Part shown: positions 53,359 to 63,015 of the stretch, in pieces
How the letters are laid out: each line of letters begins with the position of its first letter
How positions within the stretch are numbered: position 1 is the stretch's first letter
Assembly: GCF_003097315.1 (NCBI RefSeq)
Contig: NZ_QDDL01000014.1
Location: 32,014-96,013 of the forward strand
DNA length: 64,000 nt
Direction: 5' to 3'
DNA from: Pelagibaculum spongiae
GTDB lineage: Bacteria > Pseudomonadota > Gammaproteobacteria > Enterobacterales > Pelagibaculaceae
Notes under the pieces: generated by a model
Databases searched by the model: none
What the model saw: the letters and a program-made list of their open reading frames with translations, nothing else
Told to the model about the DNA's origin: nothing
Made by a program: the position numbers and the translations under genes

Positions 53359-54165
53359 TCAATCAGCCTTACGTAGTTCGCCGGTAACCAAATCATAGGT
53401 TTCACCGTATCCGCGGTGTGTTCCCATTAAACCTTCATAAATATAGCTACGGGTATTGCCGATAATAACCGTTGAATCGCCATCAATATTATGCGCTAGA
53501 AAATGCATTAAATCTGACAGTACAATGCTTTGATCAGGTTGGTAGGCAGATTTAATAATTGCTACAGGTACGCAAGCGGATAAATGTTGCAGTAGAATTT
53601 CTCGGACTTCAACCATCTGGTTTTGTGAGTTTTTGCCAGAAGGATTATATAAGGTAATTGCAAAGTCGGCTCTAGCGGCAAATGCTATTTTGGACTTAAT
53701 ATCATCCCAGCTGGATAATAAATCGGATAGAGAAATCGTGCAGTTATCATGGCCTAGTGGAACGCCAATTAACGATGCACACGATTGTGCTGAAGGTATG
53801 CCAGGTATGATTTCAAACTGGCTAGAACTGCCCCTATGCCAGCTTTGATCGCGTAGAGCTGCCTGAGCTAGTGAGCCAATCGAATATACGCCTGGATCTC
53901 CAGATGCCAGTAGTGCAACACGGCGTCCTTTTAATGCGGCAGATACTGCAGCTAATGCGCGAGGTACTTCTTCAGATCGTGAGCTAGTGACTACTTCTTT
54001 ACCAGGTAGCAGGTGCTCGACTTGCGCTAATAATTCATCTAGCCCTACCACTAAATCGGCAGATTCGATTGCGCTAATCGCTCGAGGTGTTATTAGGTCT
54101 GCACAACCAGGGCCTAAACCAACAACCGATAATTTACCCTTTATTTTTTTCATTTGCTCAAACAC
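53359..54165 (-). CDS. cobJ: Precorrin-3B C17-methyltransferase, CobJ
   Basis: A 268-residue SAM-dependent methyltransferase of corrin ring synthesis. It starts KGKLSVVGLGPGCADLITPRA, has the family loop LLASGDPGVYSIG, FEIIPGIPSAQSCASLIGVPLGHD and TLYNPSGKNSQ, and ends with YEGLMGTHRGYGETYDLVTG. It contracts the ring by methylating C17. An alternative start at 54153 (MKKIKGKL) is possible. Other cobalamin genes are not adjacent, so the pathway must be split or incomplete. Confidence 0.94.
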   Translation of the reverse strand: MFEQMKKIKGKLSVVGLGPGCADLITPRAISAIESADLVVGLDELLAQVEHLLPGKEVVTSSRSEEVPRALAAVSAALKGRRVALLASGDPGVYSIGSLAQAALRDQSWHRGSSSQFEIIPGIPSAQSCASLIGVPLGHDNCTISLSDLLSSWDDIKSKIAFAARADFAITLYNPSGKNSQNQMVEVREILLQHLSACVPVAIIKSAYQPDQSIVLSDLMHFLAHNIDGDSTVIIGNTRSYIYEGLMGTHRGYGETYDLVTGELRKAD

Positions 54166-55272
54166 TCATGCGATCGGCATGCTTATGCCGAAAAATTCAT
54201 AAAAAGGCTTAGTAAAAAACTAGATCGGCTCGCCACCAATCGACGTTAATCACTTATTCAATGATAGAAATCCATGTTCAATTTCAGGTTTTCAGGCAAC
54301 TTGAATTACCTTTTTATTCTTGTTTTATTTATCGAAATTAAAAAAAGTAACGCTACAAATTATATGCTTAAGCTACCTCAATATTCAGGGCTCAAAATAG
54401 TATGAGGACTATGTTTTAAAGTGGCTTAGGTATAATGTCGTATATTCAGTATGGAACGATGTATTTAGATATTTGGCAAATCACCAGCAAGAATAAGAAC
54501 GTCTCTATTCGCATCGTAAAGACGTTGAATGACAATAAGAGCAATGCTTACATGCTGGATATGCCAACTCGGGCAGGCATCTCTAGTAACATGGGTCTGA
54601 ACTACTACTGCAAAATGAGCTAATTTGTATCAGATAACCATTACCTCGATCAATATTTGAACAATGATCAACGAATGGTTGTGGTAAAACCTGTTTTTAA
54701 TCAATTCAGATCAAGGCTTATCAGTAAAAATCTCAAATTGCGCGCTAATTCACTATATTTTGTAGTTTTATGCTAATAACCAAGCCACTGGTAAAATTAA
54801 GCGCTAATTGCATGATATGAATCAGTCTATTCGGCTGTGATGTTTGTCTGTTTGGTTTTTTTGTCATTAAAACATCAACTATTTGATGATGGCCATCGCT
54901 AGTTTCCTTGTTAGCTAAATGACGATCGAACCGGTCATAAATTTTTGTGTATGCTTGTTTTTTACTTGCTCATTTAAGCAGAGGCTATTTAGGCTAATGA
55001 TTAGATAAAATGATAAATCCTTGAGAACGAAACGTTCAATTGGTTACTTTTATGCCAAATGAGATATGTTGTTGTTTTTTTTGTAGTGTAATTATTTTTT
55101 ATGTAAAGCTGTTGAAAATCATCAAGGTTCGTAGCAGTGTTGTGTTTCGGCTTCAATTTTCAGCAGCTTGGCAGTCGAGACTTTTCACCAATAAGGAATA
55201 TACCTAAGCCAATTCTTGTCAAACCCTACATATTGAAGGGCTTGGGTGTAACAAAAAAAATAAGGGAATATA
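54166..55272. other. 1.1-kb region without a supported gene
   Basis: The longest frame is 62 codons on the plus strand (54435-54623, starting MSYIQYGTMYLDIWQITSKN); it has no clear ribosome site and matches nothing I know. The rest is AT-rich and closed by frequent stops. I looked for a cobalamin riboswitch here and saw no B12 box. The S8 protease promoter should lie in the second half. Confidence 0.4.
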
Positions 55273-57468
55273 ATGAAATCCTACCTAAAGTTTGGCCTAC
55301 CAGGCTTGACCGCAATGGCGCTACTTGGTTGTAATAATGAACAACAAGTATCACCAACCTCTGTTGAATCTCAGCAACCTGCTACTTTCACGGTTATTTC
55401 TGGCATAGCATCTAAGCCAATTACCACGGGCGAGATTATTGTAAAATTTAAAAATGCTGGCTTTCAGGCCAGAAGTCTCTCGGGTGCTTTTTACACTAAG
55501 AATCAATTACCAGTAGATTTTGAAGTGCTTCGCGCTTTATCTGGAAATAGCCAACTAATTAGTTTGAAAACTACAGGCTACCCGGGAGTACAAGCTAGGT
55601 CTGTATCAGGACAATCACCGATCGACCCTGTTGCACTGGCTAAGCAATTGTCAGCATTACCTGAAGTTGAGTACGCGGAAGCTAACCGAATTATGCGCTC
55701 GGCTTATATTCCCAATGACCCGCGCTGGTCTGATCAGTGGCATTATCAATCAGCTGCGAGTTATCCTGGTGCATTAAACCTGCCACAAGCACTTGATCAG
55801 GCTAGCGGTGAAAATGTCGTTGTGGCGGTGATTGATTCGGGTGTTTTAGTGAATCATCCCGATTTAAATAACCAGTTATTGCCCGGTTATGACATGATTA
55901 GCAATGACTTTATTGCCAATGATGGTAACGGTCGAGACAATAATCCAGATGACCCGGGTGATGGTATTCGTGCCGGTGAATGTAGCGATCTTTACGGGCG
56001 ATATTATCCGCCGAGTGATTCGACTTCTTCTTGGCATGGCTCCCATGTCGCAGGCACCATTGCTGCCGAATCTGATAATGGCATCGGTGTATCAGGTGTT
56101 GCACCCGACGCAAAAATTCTTCCAGTTAGAGCATTAGGTAAATGTGGCGGCACGACTGCAGATATTGTCGATGCCATGCGCTGGTCTGCCGGTTTATCGG
56201 TTCCTGGTGTACCGATTAACCAGAACCCGGCACAGATTATTAATATGAGTCTGGGGGGCGGCGGTGCTTGTGGCAGTGCTTACCAAAACGCGATTGATGA
56301 CTTAGTTGCACAAGACGTTACTTTAGTTATCGCTGCGGGTAATGAAAACCAAAGCGTAAATAACGCCAGCCCAGCAAATTGTGATGACATTATTTCGGTG
56401 GCTGCCGTGGGTAAAACAGGTTCTAGAGCACGCTACTCGAATTACGGAAATAAAATCGATGTTGCAGCGCCAGGTGGTGACCGTGATGGTGCTATTTTAT
56501 CCACAGTGAACACTGGCAGCTATAGCCAGCGCTCGATGAGTTATGGTTATTTACAAGGTACTTCTATGGCAACGCCACATGTTGCTGGTGTTGCTGCATT
56601 AATGAAGTCTGCTGACAATAGCCTGACACCGGCGCAAATTGAACAAACCCTCAAGCAAACTTCGCGAAGCTTCCCTTCTGTTAGCACTCGCCAGTGTACG
56701 ACCAGTAATTGTGGTGATGGACTGGTTGATGCTTCAGCAGCAGTTGCTGCAGTTTCAGGTGGAACAGATCCCGACCCAGAACCACCAGTAGATACAGATG
56801 CTGTTTTAGCCAATGGCCAAGTATCGGCAGCGTTTGATTTAGCTGACAAGGCCAATAAAAAATTCCGCATCGATATACCTGAAAATGCACAAAACCTACA
56901 AGTGACCATTACAGGTAATAATGGTGATGCAGATTTATGGTTGAAAAAAGAGAGTGCGGCAGATACTGCCAATCAAGCGGATCAGAAATCAGAAAGCGGC
57001 AACTCGAATGAATCGATCACGATAGATGCACCGATCTCGGGCGAGTATTTCATTACTGTGCATGCTTGGAGTGGCTTTAATAATGTCACTGTATTAGCGA
57101 GTTGGGATGTTGATGATGGAAATGAAATAGTATTTTTTGAAAATAATGATAATTATTCCATTCCAGACGGACAAGGTAGTATAACCAGCCCGTTAAATAT
57201 TGATCGTAATGGAATTAGCAGCAATATAACGGTGCGCTATAGCATTAAACATACCTATCGGGGCGATCTGAAAGTGACACTGTTTGCACCAAGCGGTCAA
57301 TCTCAAATCTTGCACGACACATCAAATGACAGTGCCGATAATTTGAGTGGTGAAGTGAATATTAGTGCGGGAAGTATTGTTGCTGCGGGTGAGTGGCGCT
57401 TGAAAGTAGAAGATAAATATAATCAGGATGCGGGTTATATTGATAGCTGGTCGATTACCTTTAACTAA
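55273..57468 (+). CDS. Secreted S8 serine protease lipoprotein with PPC and P domains
   Basis: A 731-residue subtilase. The signal peptide ends in lipobox LLGC, followed by a propeptide to about residue 145 (PEVEYAEANRIM) and an S8 catalytic domain with Asp188 in VIDSG, His255 in WHGSHVAGTIAA and Ser431 in GTSMATPHVAG. A pre-peptidase C-terminal domain (about residues 510-615, DADLWLKKES) and a proprotein convertase P domain (RGDLKVTLFAPSG, WRLKVEDKYNQDAGYIDSW) follow. All key residues are present, so it should be active outside the cell. It is transcribed alone. Confidence 0.95.
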   Translation: MKSYLKFGLPGLTAMALLGCNNEQQVSPTSVESQQPATFTVISGIASKPITTGEIIVKFKNAGFQARSLSGAFYTKNQLPVDFEVLRALSGNSQLISLKTTGYPGVQARSVSGQSPIDPVALAKQLSALPEVEYAEANRIMRSAYIPNDPRWSDQWHYQSAASYPGALNLPQALDQASGENVVVAVIDSGVLVNHPDLNNQLLPGYDMISNDFIANDGNGRDNNPDDPGDGIRAGECSDLYGRYYPPSDSTSSWHGSHVAGTIAAESDNGIGVSGVAPDAKILPVRALGKCGGTTADIVDAMRWSAGLSVPGVPINQNPAQIINMSLGGGGACGSAYQNAIDDLVAQDVTLVIAAGNENQSVNNASPANCDDIISVAAVGKTGSRARYSNYGNKIDVAAPGGDRDGAILSTVNTGSYSQRSMSYGYLQGTSMATPHVAGVAALMKSADNSLTPAQIEQTLKQTSRSFPSVSTRQCTTSNCGDGLVDASAAVAAVSGGTDPDPEPPVDTDAVLANGQVSAAFDLADKANKKFRIDIPENAQNLQVTITGNNGDADLWLKKESAADTANQADQKSESGNSNESITIDAPISGEYFITVHAWSGFNNVTVLASWDVDDGNEIVFFENNDNYSIPDGQGSITSPLNIDRNGISSNITVRYSIKHTYRGDLKVTLFAPSGQSQILHDTSNDSADNLSGEVNISAGSIVAAGEWRLKVEDKYNQDAGYIDSWSITFN

Positions 57469-57480
57469 TCTAAAACGTAT

Positions 57481-57517
57481 AAAAAAAACCTGCTACGGAC
57501 TGTGGCAGGTTTTTTTA
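57481..57517. terminator. Bidirectional terminator after the S8 protease
   Basis: AAAAAACCTGC and GCAGGTTTTTTT arms around a loop of about 11 bases. It also ends the convergent permease gene. Confidence 0.88.
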
Positions 57518-57536
57518 TATTTATAGTTTGAGATGA

Positions 57537-58535
57537 CTAGCTACGCCGGCGCATTAAAATAATAAAGAACAAACTACCGATAACTGCAGTGATAATTCCT
57601 AGCGGAAGCTCCTGTGGTGCCAATATCTTTCTGGCCAAAACATCGACCCATAAAAGAAAAATACCGCCGATAAAACCGCCGCAAACCAATAACCGCCGAT
57701 TATCACTGCCGCATAATACCCGAGTGATATGTGGAATCATCAAGCCTACAAAGCCGATTGCACCGCATAAGCTGACAATCGTTGCCGTCATTAATGCAGT
57801 CACCGTAAACAGCTTCCAGCGCAGTTGTTTAACCTTAACGCCCAGCGTGTGGGCTGATTCTTCTCCGAGCAATAATGCATTGAGCTGGGGCGCATGCCAC
57901 AGCAAAATAAATAAACCGCCAACAGTGGTAATTAATGGCGGCCATAATTCAATCCATCGGGCGCGTTCCAGCCCGCCCATCATCCAGAAAATAACCGAAG
58001 TGGTCGCTTTAGGATCACCTAAATAAAGCAATAAATTTGCGCCAGCCATTAAAAGAAATGACCCGGCAACACCGGAAAGAATTAATCGCTCGGTGGTGGC
58101 TTGCCTGCCTGCTAATGAAAGCACTAGTACCAGTGCAAACATCGCACCAAAAAAGGCGAATAACGGCAGCGTGAAAATACCGATCAAACCGGGTAGCCAC
58201 AAGAAAGCAGTGACGGCGCCGAGGCTAGCGCCAGATGCGATGCCGAACAAATAAGGATCGGCCAAAGGATTGCGAGTTAATGCTTGCAGTGCTGCACCGA
58301 TTACCGCCAGTGAAAATCCTGCCAAGACGCCCAGTAGCATTCGCGGAACCCGTAACTGCCAGACGATTACTGATTGGGGATCAGTTGGGTTGTTAGTAAA
58401 TGGATGAAGCAATATTTCCAGCATACGGGTGAAGTCGATCTCTGCAATACCAAAGCTTAAGCTCCAGACCATGCTGACCAATAAACCCAGTATTAATAGT
58501 GGCAATAAAATCGGCAGTGGTAATTGTTTTAGCAT
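57537..58535 (-). CDS. FecCD-type ABC permease (BtuC-like)
   Basis: An inner-membrane permease of about 332 residues with the ten-helix pattern of vitamin B12 and ferric-siderophore importers. Family segments are LRVPRMLLGVLAGFSLAVIGAALQALTRNPLADPYLFGIASGASLG and GAIGFVGLMIPHITRVL, then RRLLVCGGFIGGIFLLWVDVLAR. The ATG at 58535 overlaps the end of the ATPase gene by 7 bp, so the pair is translationally coupled. Nearby corrin genes hint at B12, but the substrate is unproven. Confidence 0.93.
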   Translation of the reverse strand: MLKQLPLPILLPLLILGLLVSMVWSLSFGIAEIDFTRMLEILLHPFTNNPTDPQSVIVWQLRVPRMLLGVLAGFSLAVIGAALQALTRNPLADPYLFGIASGASLGAVTAFLWLPGLIGIFTLPLFAFFGAMFALVLVLSLAGRQATTERLILSGVAGSFLLMAGANLLLYLGDPKATTSVIFWMMGGLERARWIELWPPLITTVGGLFILLWHAPQLNALLLGEESAHTLGVKVKQLRWKLFTVTALMTATIVSLCGAIGFVGLMIPHITRVLCGSDNRRLLVCGGFIGGIFLLWVDVLARKILAPQELPLGIITAVIGSLFFIILMRRRS

Positions 58536-59431
58536 GACCAATCTCCTGCCGATTTGGAGCCAATGTCTGATTGCTGGTGATAGCGGAAGGTAATTCTTGG
58601 GCAACCATGCAACGGATGATTGTCGACCTTGGCTTCTATTTGAAAAACTTCAGACAGGTTCTTTTCCGTCAGAACTTGTTTTGGTGTGCCGTTGGCGACC
58701 AGCTTTCCCTGATCAAGCAATATCAACCGGTCACAAAAAGCCGCTGCCAGATTTAAATCATGGATGCTGGCCAACACCGAAATTTTCATTTGTTGGGCCA
58801 GTCTTAAAACCTGTGGCTGGTAGCGGACATCCAAATGATTGGTTGGCTCGTCCATGATGAGCAGTTTTGGTTTTTGCAGCATGGCGCGAGCAATCATCGC
58901 CCTTTGGCGTTCACCGCCAGAAAGTTCATGAATTGGTTGATCTGAACGACCCGAAAGCGCAACTTTTTCTAGCACTTGTTCGATATGTTGCGTCGATGGT
59001 TTTTGAAATGGATTGAGCCAAGAGCTGGAAGGTAACGCACCAAGAGAGACGACCTCGCCCAATGTCAGGCCAAACTCAGAAGGGTTTTCTTGTAATACCA
59101 CGGCGATTTTTCTAGCGCGGTGTTCGCTGTTTATCTTTTGCAGGTTTTGCCCGTCGAGCAACAATTTACTGACATCTGGCTGATTAAAACCATAGATGCA
59201 ACGTAACAGAGAAGACTTACCGGCACCGTTAGGGCCAATCAAACCGACAAATTCACCCGCATTGACTGAAAAGCTAATCTCACGAAGTAGCTGAAGTTGA
59301 CCAACCGACCAGCTGAGTTGTTCAACCTCTAGAAATGGAGTTTGGCTGCTTTGGTTGGGCGTGGTTCGGCCCTGCAAGGTTTTGGCGCCGCTGTTTGACA
59401 AGAATTTTTCCGGGAGATGGCTGTGAAGCAA
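58529..59431 (-). CDS. FecE-type ABC ATPase (BtuD-like)
   Basis: A 300-residue ABC ATPase that would power the neighbouring permease. Walker A is GPNGAGKSS, the signature is LSGGERQRAMIARA and Walker B is LLIMDEPTNHLD, with the switch histidine in SIHDLNLAA. About 30 polar residues precede the domain start (FLEVEQLSWSVG), so the true start may lie downstream of 59431. No binding protein gene follows, so the importer's periplasmic component must be elsewhere. Confidence 0.92.
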   Translation of the reverse strand: MLHSHLPEKFLSNSGAKTLQGRTTPNQSSQTPFLEVEQLSWSVGQLQLLREISFSVNAGEFVGLIGPNGAGKSSLLRCIYGFNQPDVSKLLLDGQNLQKINSEHRARKIAVVLQENPSEFGLTLGEVVSLGALPSSSWLNPFQKPSTQHIEQVLEKVALSGRSDQPIHELSGGERQRAMIARAMLQKPKLLIMDEPTNHLDVRYQPQVLRLAQQMKISVLASIHDLNLAAAFCDRLILLDQGKLVANGTPKQVLTEKNLSEVFQIEAKVDNHPLHGCPRITFRYHQQSDIGSKSAGDWSC

Positions 59432-59746
59432 AAATAAACTCAGGTAGCCTATGTTAAGCAGAGACAGTTGATCAGGCTAGAGCTAGGCGGTAAAAATCTT
59501 AAAATGGTTTAGATCTAAAAGTAATGAGTTTATTGCGATAGCGGGTTTTCTAGCAAAACGAGCAAGACCGCAAAGAAATTATTACGTCAGCCACAGAATT
59601 AATTATTCAAGAACAAAGTATTTTTATGAAATTACCTGATCAGCAGAGATAGCGAAATATTATGTTAATAAAGAACAAGCTAAGCTGGAGTGGCTGGGAT
59701 ATGAATCAACCAAAGGTCCTACAAATCATAGGCGAAGGAAATCTGA
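59432..59746. other. Divergent intergenic region
   Basis: About 315 bp between the divergent ABC ATPase and TSUP genes. It should hold promoters for both. I see no riboswitch and no clear operator. Confidence 0.4.
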
Positions 59747-60496
59747 ATGAGCGTATTTGATCAATTGAGTACAACGTATTTACTTTTCTCAGGCGTAATC
59801 GTGCTAATTGCTTCACTCGTTCGCGGATATTCAGGTTTCGGATTCACCGCAATAGCCATTGCAGGACTAACGATTTTCTTGCCACCGGCACAGGTGATAC
59901 CGGCCATTCTTCTAATTGAGATCATTGCTGGTGTCAGTTTACTTCCTTCAGTATTTAAATATATCAACTACCGGCAGCTTGGTTTTACTTTCTTTGCAGC
60001 GCTTGTTAGCACACCTTTAGGGGTGTTTTTTTTGAAAAATACCCATTCAGATACCATTAGTTTGGTTATTTCTGTGCTGGTATTAATTTTTACATTATTG
60101 CTTTGGCGAGGTTTTCGAATAAACGATACGAGCAAAACAGGGCGGTTACTTTTTTCAGGCGCTACTTCAGGGCTTGTTAACGGTGTAGCGGGTGTTGGTG
60201 GATTGCCGATGGTGGTGTTTTTTCTATCGGGCCAGCAAGATATCTATCAAATTAGAGCGACTTTACTCAGTTATCTGATCCTGTTAGATATTTATACCTG
60301 TTTGTTTGCAACAGCAGCGGGTGTGATCACTTATGATGTTCTGGCATTGGCAGCTGCTGCGTTTATTCCTGCAATGATCGGCACGATTCTTGGGAATAAA
60401 AAATTCCTAAAAAGCCCGCCTGAATTTTTTAGAAAAATTACTTTGTGTTTTATGGCGGCTATTGCATCCGTTGGAATTATTAGAGAAATTTTGTAG
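59747..60496 (+). CDS. TSUP family membrane transporter, second copy in the window
   Basis: A 249-residue polytopic membrane protein of the TauE/SafE family, with about eight helices. The first repeat contains SLVRGYSGFGFTAIAIAGLTIFLPPAQVIPAILL and the second SGLVNGVAGVGGLPMVVFFLSG. It differs from the transporter at 2.6 kb and is of the type that includes possible sulfur-anion exporters. The start has a GAAGGAAAT ribosome site. It lies next to the integron-like segment. Confidence 0.9.
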   Translation: MSVFDQLSTTYLLFSGVIVLIASLVRGYSGFGFTAIAIAGLTIFLPPAQVIPAILLIEIIAGVSLLPSVFKYINYRQLGFTFFAALVSTPLGVFFLKNTHSDTISLVISVLVLIFTLLLWRGFRINDTSKTGRLLFSGATSGLVNGVAGVGGLPMVVFFLSGQQDIYQIRATLLSYLILLDIYTCLFATAAGVITYDVLALAAAAFIPAMIGTILGNKKFLKSPPEFFRKITLCFMAAIASVGIIREIL

Positions 60497-60796
60497 ATTA
60501 AATAGTGGATGGTTTTTTGATTTTTGGATCTTTTTCTAGTTAAGAAATCAATCATTCAGTAGTAAGGTGTTTTTATAATGAGCAAGCCAATTAAGCGCTT
60601 AGTTGGTTTACTTATGATTTATTTTTCCACGAATAGCCTAGATAAGCGCTAGCGTCATTCGAGAGCAGAGTCAAAGTTTCAGAAATGCTCTATTTCAACT
60701 GTCACCTGCAGGATCTGTCGATTAACTAAACAACCAAGTAATAAAATTAACGAGTTTATTTTATATTAATGAAATTGATTCATCTCTAGTGAAATA
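60497..60796. other. Spacer before the integrase stub, no gene seen
   Basis: About 300 bp. I searched the minus strand for the missing C-terminal part of the integrase and saw none of its motifs, so that part has been deleted. Confidence 0.45.
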
Positions 60797-61057
60797 TTAA
60801 AAAACTGCGGGTGGTAGGATTTTCCGGTATAAGAAAATAATGGAATTTAAAGCAATCCGTTGCGTTGCCACAGATACGTTCTTTTTTACCGCAAGATGAC
60901 TAAGAAACGGGGTGATTTCAGCTTCAGCCATTTGCTCAGGGTGACGCATTTTATGAAACAGAAGGAATTGGCGAATCCACTGCCAGTAGGTTTTCTCAGT
61001 CGCATAGGAATAGTTCATTTGGCGAACGGCTTCGCAATAACGCTGCTGTAATCGCAT
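60797..61057 (-). pseudogene. N-terminal stub of an integron integrase (IntI-like)
   Basis: Eighty-six residues from the ATG at 61057 match the N-terminal SAM-like core-binding domain of integron integrases: YCEAVRQMNYSYATEKTYWQ, WIRQFLLFHKMRHPEQMAEAE and FLSHLAVKKNVSVATQRIAL, then FLYRKIL. Full IntI proteins have about 320 residues; here the frame ends at PPAVF, so the catalytic domain with its R..HxxR..Y residues is absent. A ribosome site (AGGTG) precedes the start. Its minus-strand orientation, pointing away from the cassettes, is the normal intI layout. Confidence 0.85.
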
Positions 61058-61353
61058 ACTGCACCTGACAAAACGAAAACAAGATAGCTGTATATAGATA
61101 CAGTGTCCAATTATGTCAAACTCAACAAAAGTTAACCGTATATGTCGATTGAGTAAACTGTAAAATAACCATTTCATTTCAATTGGTTGAGATGCTTTTT
61201 CAAAACCCCTCTGTTCAGCGGCATTTTGTCGATAGTTCAATCAATTGACATACACGGAATCAAAATATATCGTCGCCAACAAGACGTGAAAAGGCAAGCA
61301 AGCCACCAGAGTAAAGCCCTAGCGGCGAGCTAAAGCGGAATTTGTCTTTCACA
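61058..61353. other. Leader between the integrase stub and the cassettes
   Basis: No gene is visible. By position this should include any integrase promoter, the cassette promoter Pc and part of attI. I cannot mark them with confidence. Confidence 0.4.
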
Positions 61354-61401
61354 TTTATATAAGACTATGCGGCAAAAATGCGGCATAGGTTGCTGTTATA
61401 A
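61354..61401 (+). other. Candidate attI or degenerate attC site before cassette 1
   Basis: CTATGC (61365-61370) and GCATAG (61383-61388) form an inverted repeat around an A-rich loop, and the segment ends in GTTATAA (61395-61401), which matches the site end at the cassette boundary. The 5' end is only loosely complementary. It lies 24 bp before the first cassette gene. Confidence 0.4.
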
Positions 61402-61424
61402 GCCTCTGGTAAAAAGTGCACTCT

Positions 61425-62402
61425 ATGAAAGAAATTGAAATAGCAGGAAGTATTAGTAATATAACATCTGTTCTTAAAGAGCATGCTGGTAACTTCAAGT
61501 CTGTTTGGTTTAGAGGGCAGTCCGTATATGATTATTTGCTAACACCTAGTGTTTTCAGGCAAGGCAAAGCCTTCGGGGTTTCCTTTAATGAGCAAAAAAT
61601 GCTCGAGGAATTTAAACGACGTTATCCTGATCAGTCAAATCAACATAAAACGACTTATGAATGGCTAACGCTTATGCAACATTATGGGCTTCCTACACGA
61701 TTGTTAGACTGGTCAAGCAATTTACTTGTTGCACTATATTTTTGTTGTATTGAAGATCAGGAAAAAGATGGCTCATTATTTGTTTTTGATCCTTCGTATA
61801 TGGAAAGAGATTTTCATTTCAACGAGCTGATGGAAATGCAGGTTGAAGAAAAAGATCGATCTAATTTTTTTAGAAGGCTCGTCTATAGAACTTCAGATTT
61901 ACTAAACGATGATTCCAGACTAAATGGAATTCGGTTAGGTGACCTCAAAAAGGACATTAGATTAAGTATGAAGTTTTTTGGTCTTTCTACGGGAAGTAAT
62001 GCAAGTTTTGAAAGCTTAACTTTGCAGCAAGAACTTCTCAATACTAATGATCATTTGGGAAAGCCTTTGCCTCATGTCACTCAAGAAATCATAAGAGCAT
62101 TTTCTAATGTAGTGCCATTTAGAGCGCCTCATCTTAACCCTAGAATAAGGCAACAGCATGGATTCTTTACCTTTCATGGAGGTATGTATATTGATGGCGA
62201 AGAGTTTATTAAAGTAGACAAAATGGAAGACCATACTTATTCGGACGGCTCGCTGATTAAACTAAAGGTTTTAGGAATAGACAAGAAAAAGATCCTTAAA
62301 GAGCTTGAATATGTGGGTATAACGGAAGCAACATTATTTCCAGAAATGGAATATCAAGCTAAAGATATTGCATCCATATTTACCGAAACTTACGGCTTAT
62401 AA
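61425..62402 (+). CDS. FRG domain protein, integron cassette 1
   Basis: A 325-residue protein with an N-terminal FRG domain, named for its FRG motif: SVWFRGQSVYDYLLTPSVFR, then WLTLMQHYGLPTRLLDWSSNLLVALYF. The second half is not recognised. FRG proteins are common in phage-defence and mobile contexts, but their activity is not settled. The start is ATG 61425, or GTG 61416, which has a slightly better spaced ribosome site. The stop codon (62400-62402) lies inside an attC-like site, as in integron cassettes. Base composition is more AT-rich than the core genes. Confidence 0.88.
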   Translation: MKEIEIAGSISNITSVLKEHAGNFKSVWFRGQSVYDYLLTPSVFRQGKAFGVSFNEQKMLEEFKRRYPDQSNQHKTTYEWLTLMQHYGLPTRLLDWSSNLLVALYFCCIEDQEKDGSLFVFDPSYMERDFHFNELMEMQVEEKDRSNFFRRLVYRTSDLLNDDSRLNGIRLGDLKKDIRLSMKFFGLSTGSNASFESLTLQQELLNTNDHLGKPLPHVTQEIIRAFSNVVPFRAPHLNPRIRQQHGFFTFHGGMYIDGEEFIKVDKMEDHTYSDGSLIKLKVLGIDKKKILKELEYVGITEATLFPEMEYQAKDIASIFTETYGL

Positions 62403-62453
62403 CAAGGCAATGCATCGGATTCGCTGCGCTCACTAATGATTGCGGCGTTATGT
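62397..62453 (+). other. attC-like site, cassette 1
   Basis: The site begins TTATAAC and ends GTTATGT. TAACAAGGCAATG at the left faces GATTGCGGCGTTA at the right, giving the broken inverted repeat typical of attC, with a 57-bp length in the usual range. The core differs from the GTTRRRY consensus at one position but resembles Vibrio-type cores. Confidence 0.65.
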
Positions 62454-62472
62454 TTCACAGGAGAATCTTTGC

Positions 62473-63015
62473 ATGAACGAAGAAAATGTAAAATCTATAA
62501 TAGCCCTTCAAAGAATTAACAATCAGCTATTGGGCCTTGTAGATTCTGCAAAATGCAAAAATGATATCAAACTCAGAGAAATACTTGATCAATTGTACGC
62601 TCCTTATGAAAAAGTTGAATCTGACTACAGAAATAACCATAGTTTTTATAACCAGTATCAATTCATATCTTCTCTGTATACTTATATAGTTTTACCAAAA
62701 GAAAGTTTTTTTGACTCCATCCCTGATGATATCGAAACAAATTCACTTAAAACACAGTGGGGGATTAATAAATTACAGCCTTCATATAAGTTAAAGTACT
62801 TTCTTAGACGTTTACGCAATGCTGTCTCCCATGGCGAAATTGAATTTACAGAAACAATTGATTTTATTTTTACTGATAAAAATCCTCGAAATAAAAGTGA
62901 TGTTTTCCAGGTTAAGCTTTCAGTTGATGAACTAATGAATTTTACTCAAGCTTTAGCATATTGGTGTATGACAAAAGATATAGAATTGAAAGAACTAAAA
63001 AAACATAACAAATAA
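62473..63015 (+). CDS. HEPN (pEK499_p136-like) protein, integron cassette 2
   Basis: A 180-residue helical protein resembling the pEK499_p136 HEPN family. It carries the HEPN signature Rx4H in FLRRLRNAVSHGEIEF (RNAVSH), found in many ribonucleases of toxin and defence systems. The ATG at 62473 has a GGAG ribosome site and lies 19 bp after the attC-like site. The stop codon (63013-63015) lies inside the next attC-like site. The gene is AT-rich, unlike the core genes. RNA cleavage is plausible but not shown. Confidence 0.8.
   Translation: MNEENVKSIIALQRINNQLLGLVDSAKCKNDIKLREILDQLYAPYEKVESDYRNNHSFYNQYQFISSLYTYIVLPKESFFDSIPDDIETNSLKTQWGINKLQPSYKLKYFLRRLRNAVSHGEIEFTETIDFIFTDKNPRNKSDVFQVKLSVDELMNFTQALAYWCMTKDIELKELKKHNK

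Noticed and set aside
54166..55272. Cobalamin riboswitch in the gap upstream of cobJ or before the BtuCD-like genes
   Set aside because: I looked for a B12-box-like conserved segment there and in 59432-59746 and did not see one.
61058..61240. Upstream extension of the integrase stub to a start at 61240
   Set aside because: The extra 61 residues do not resemble integron integrases, and the ATG at 61057 has its own ribosome site and begins at the family start.
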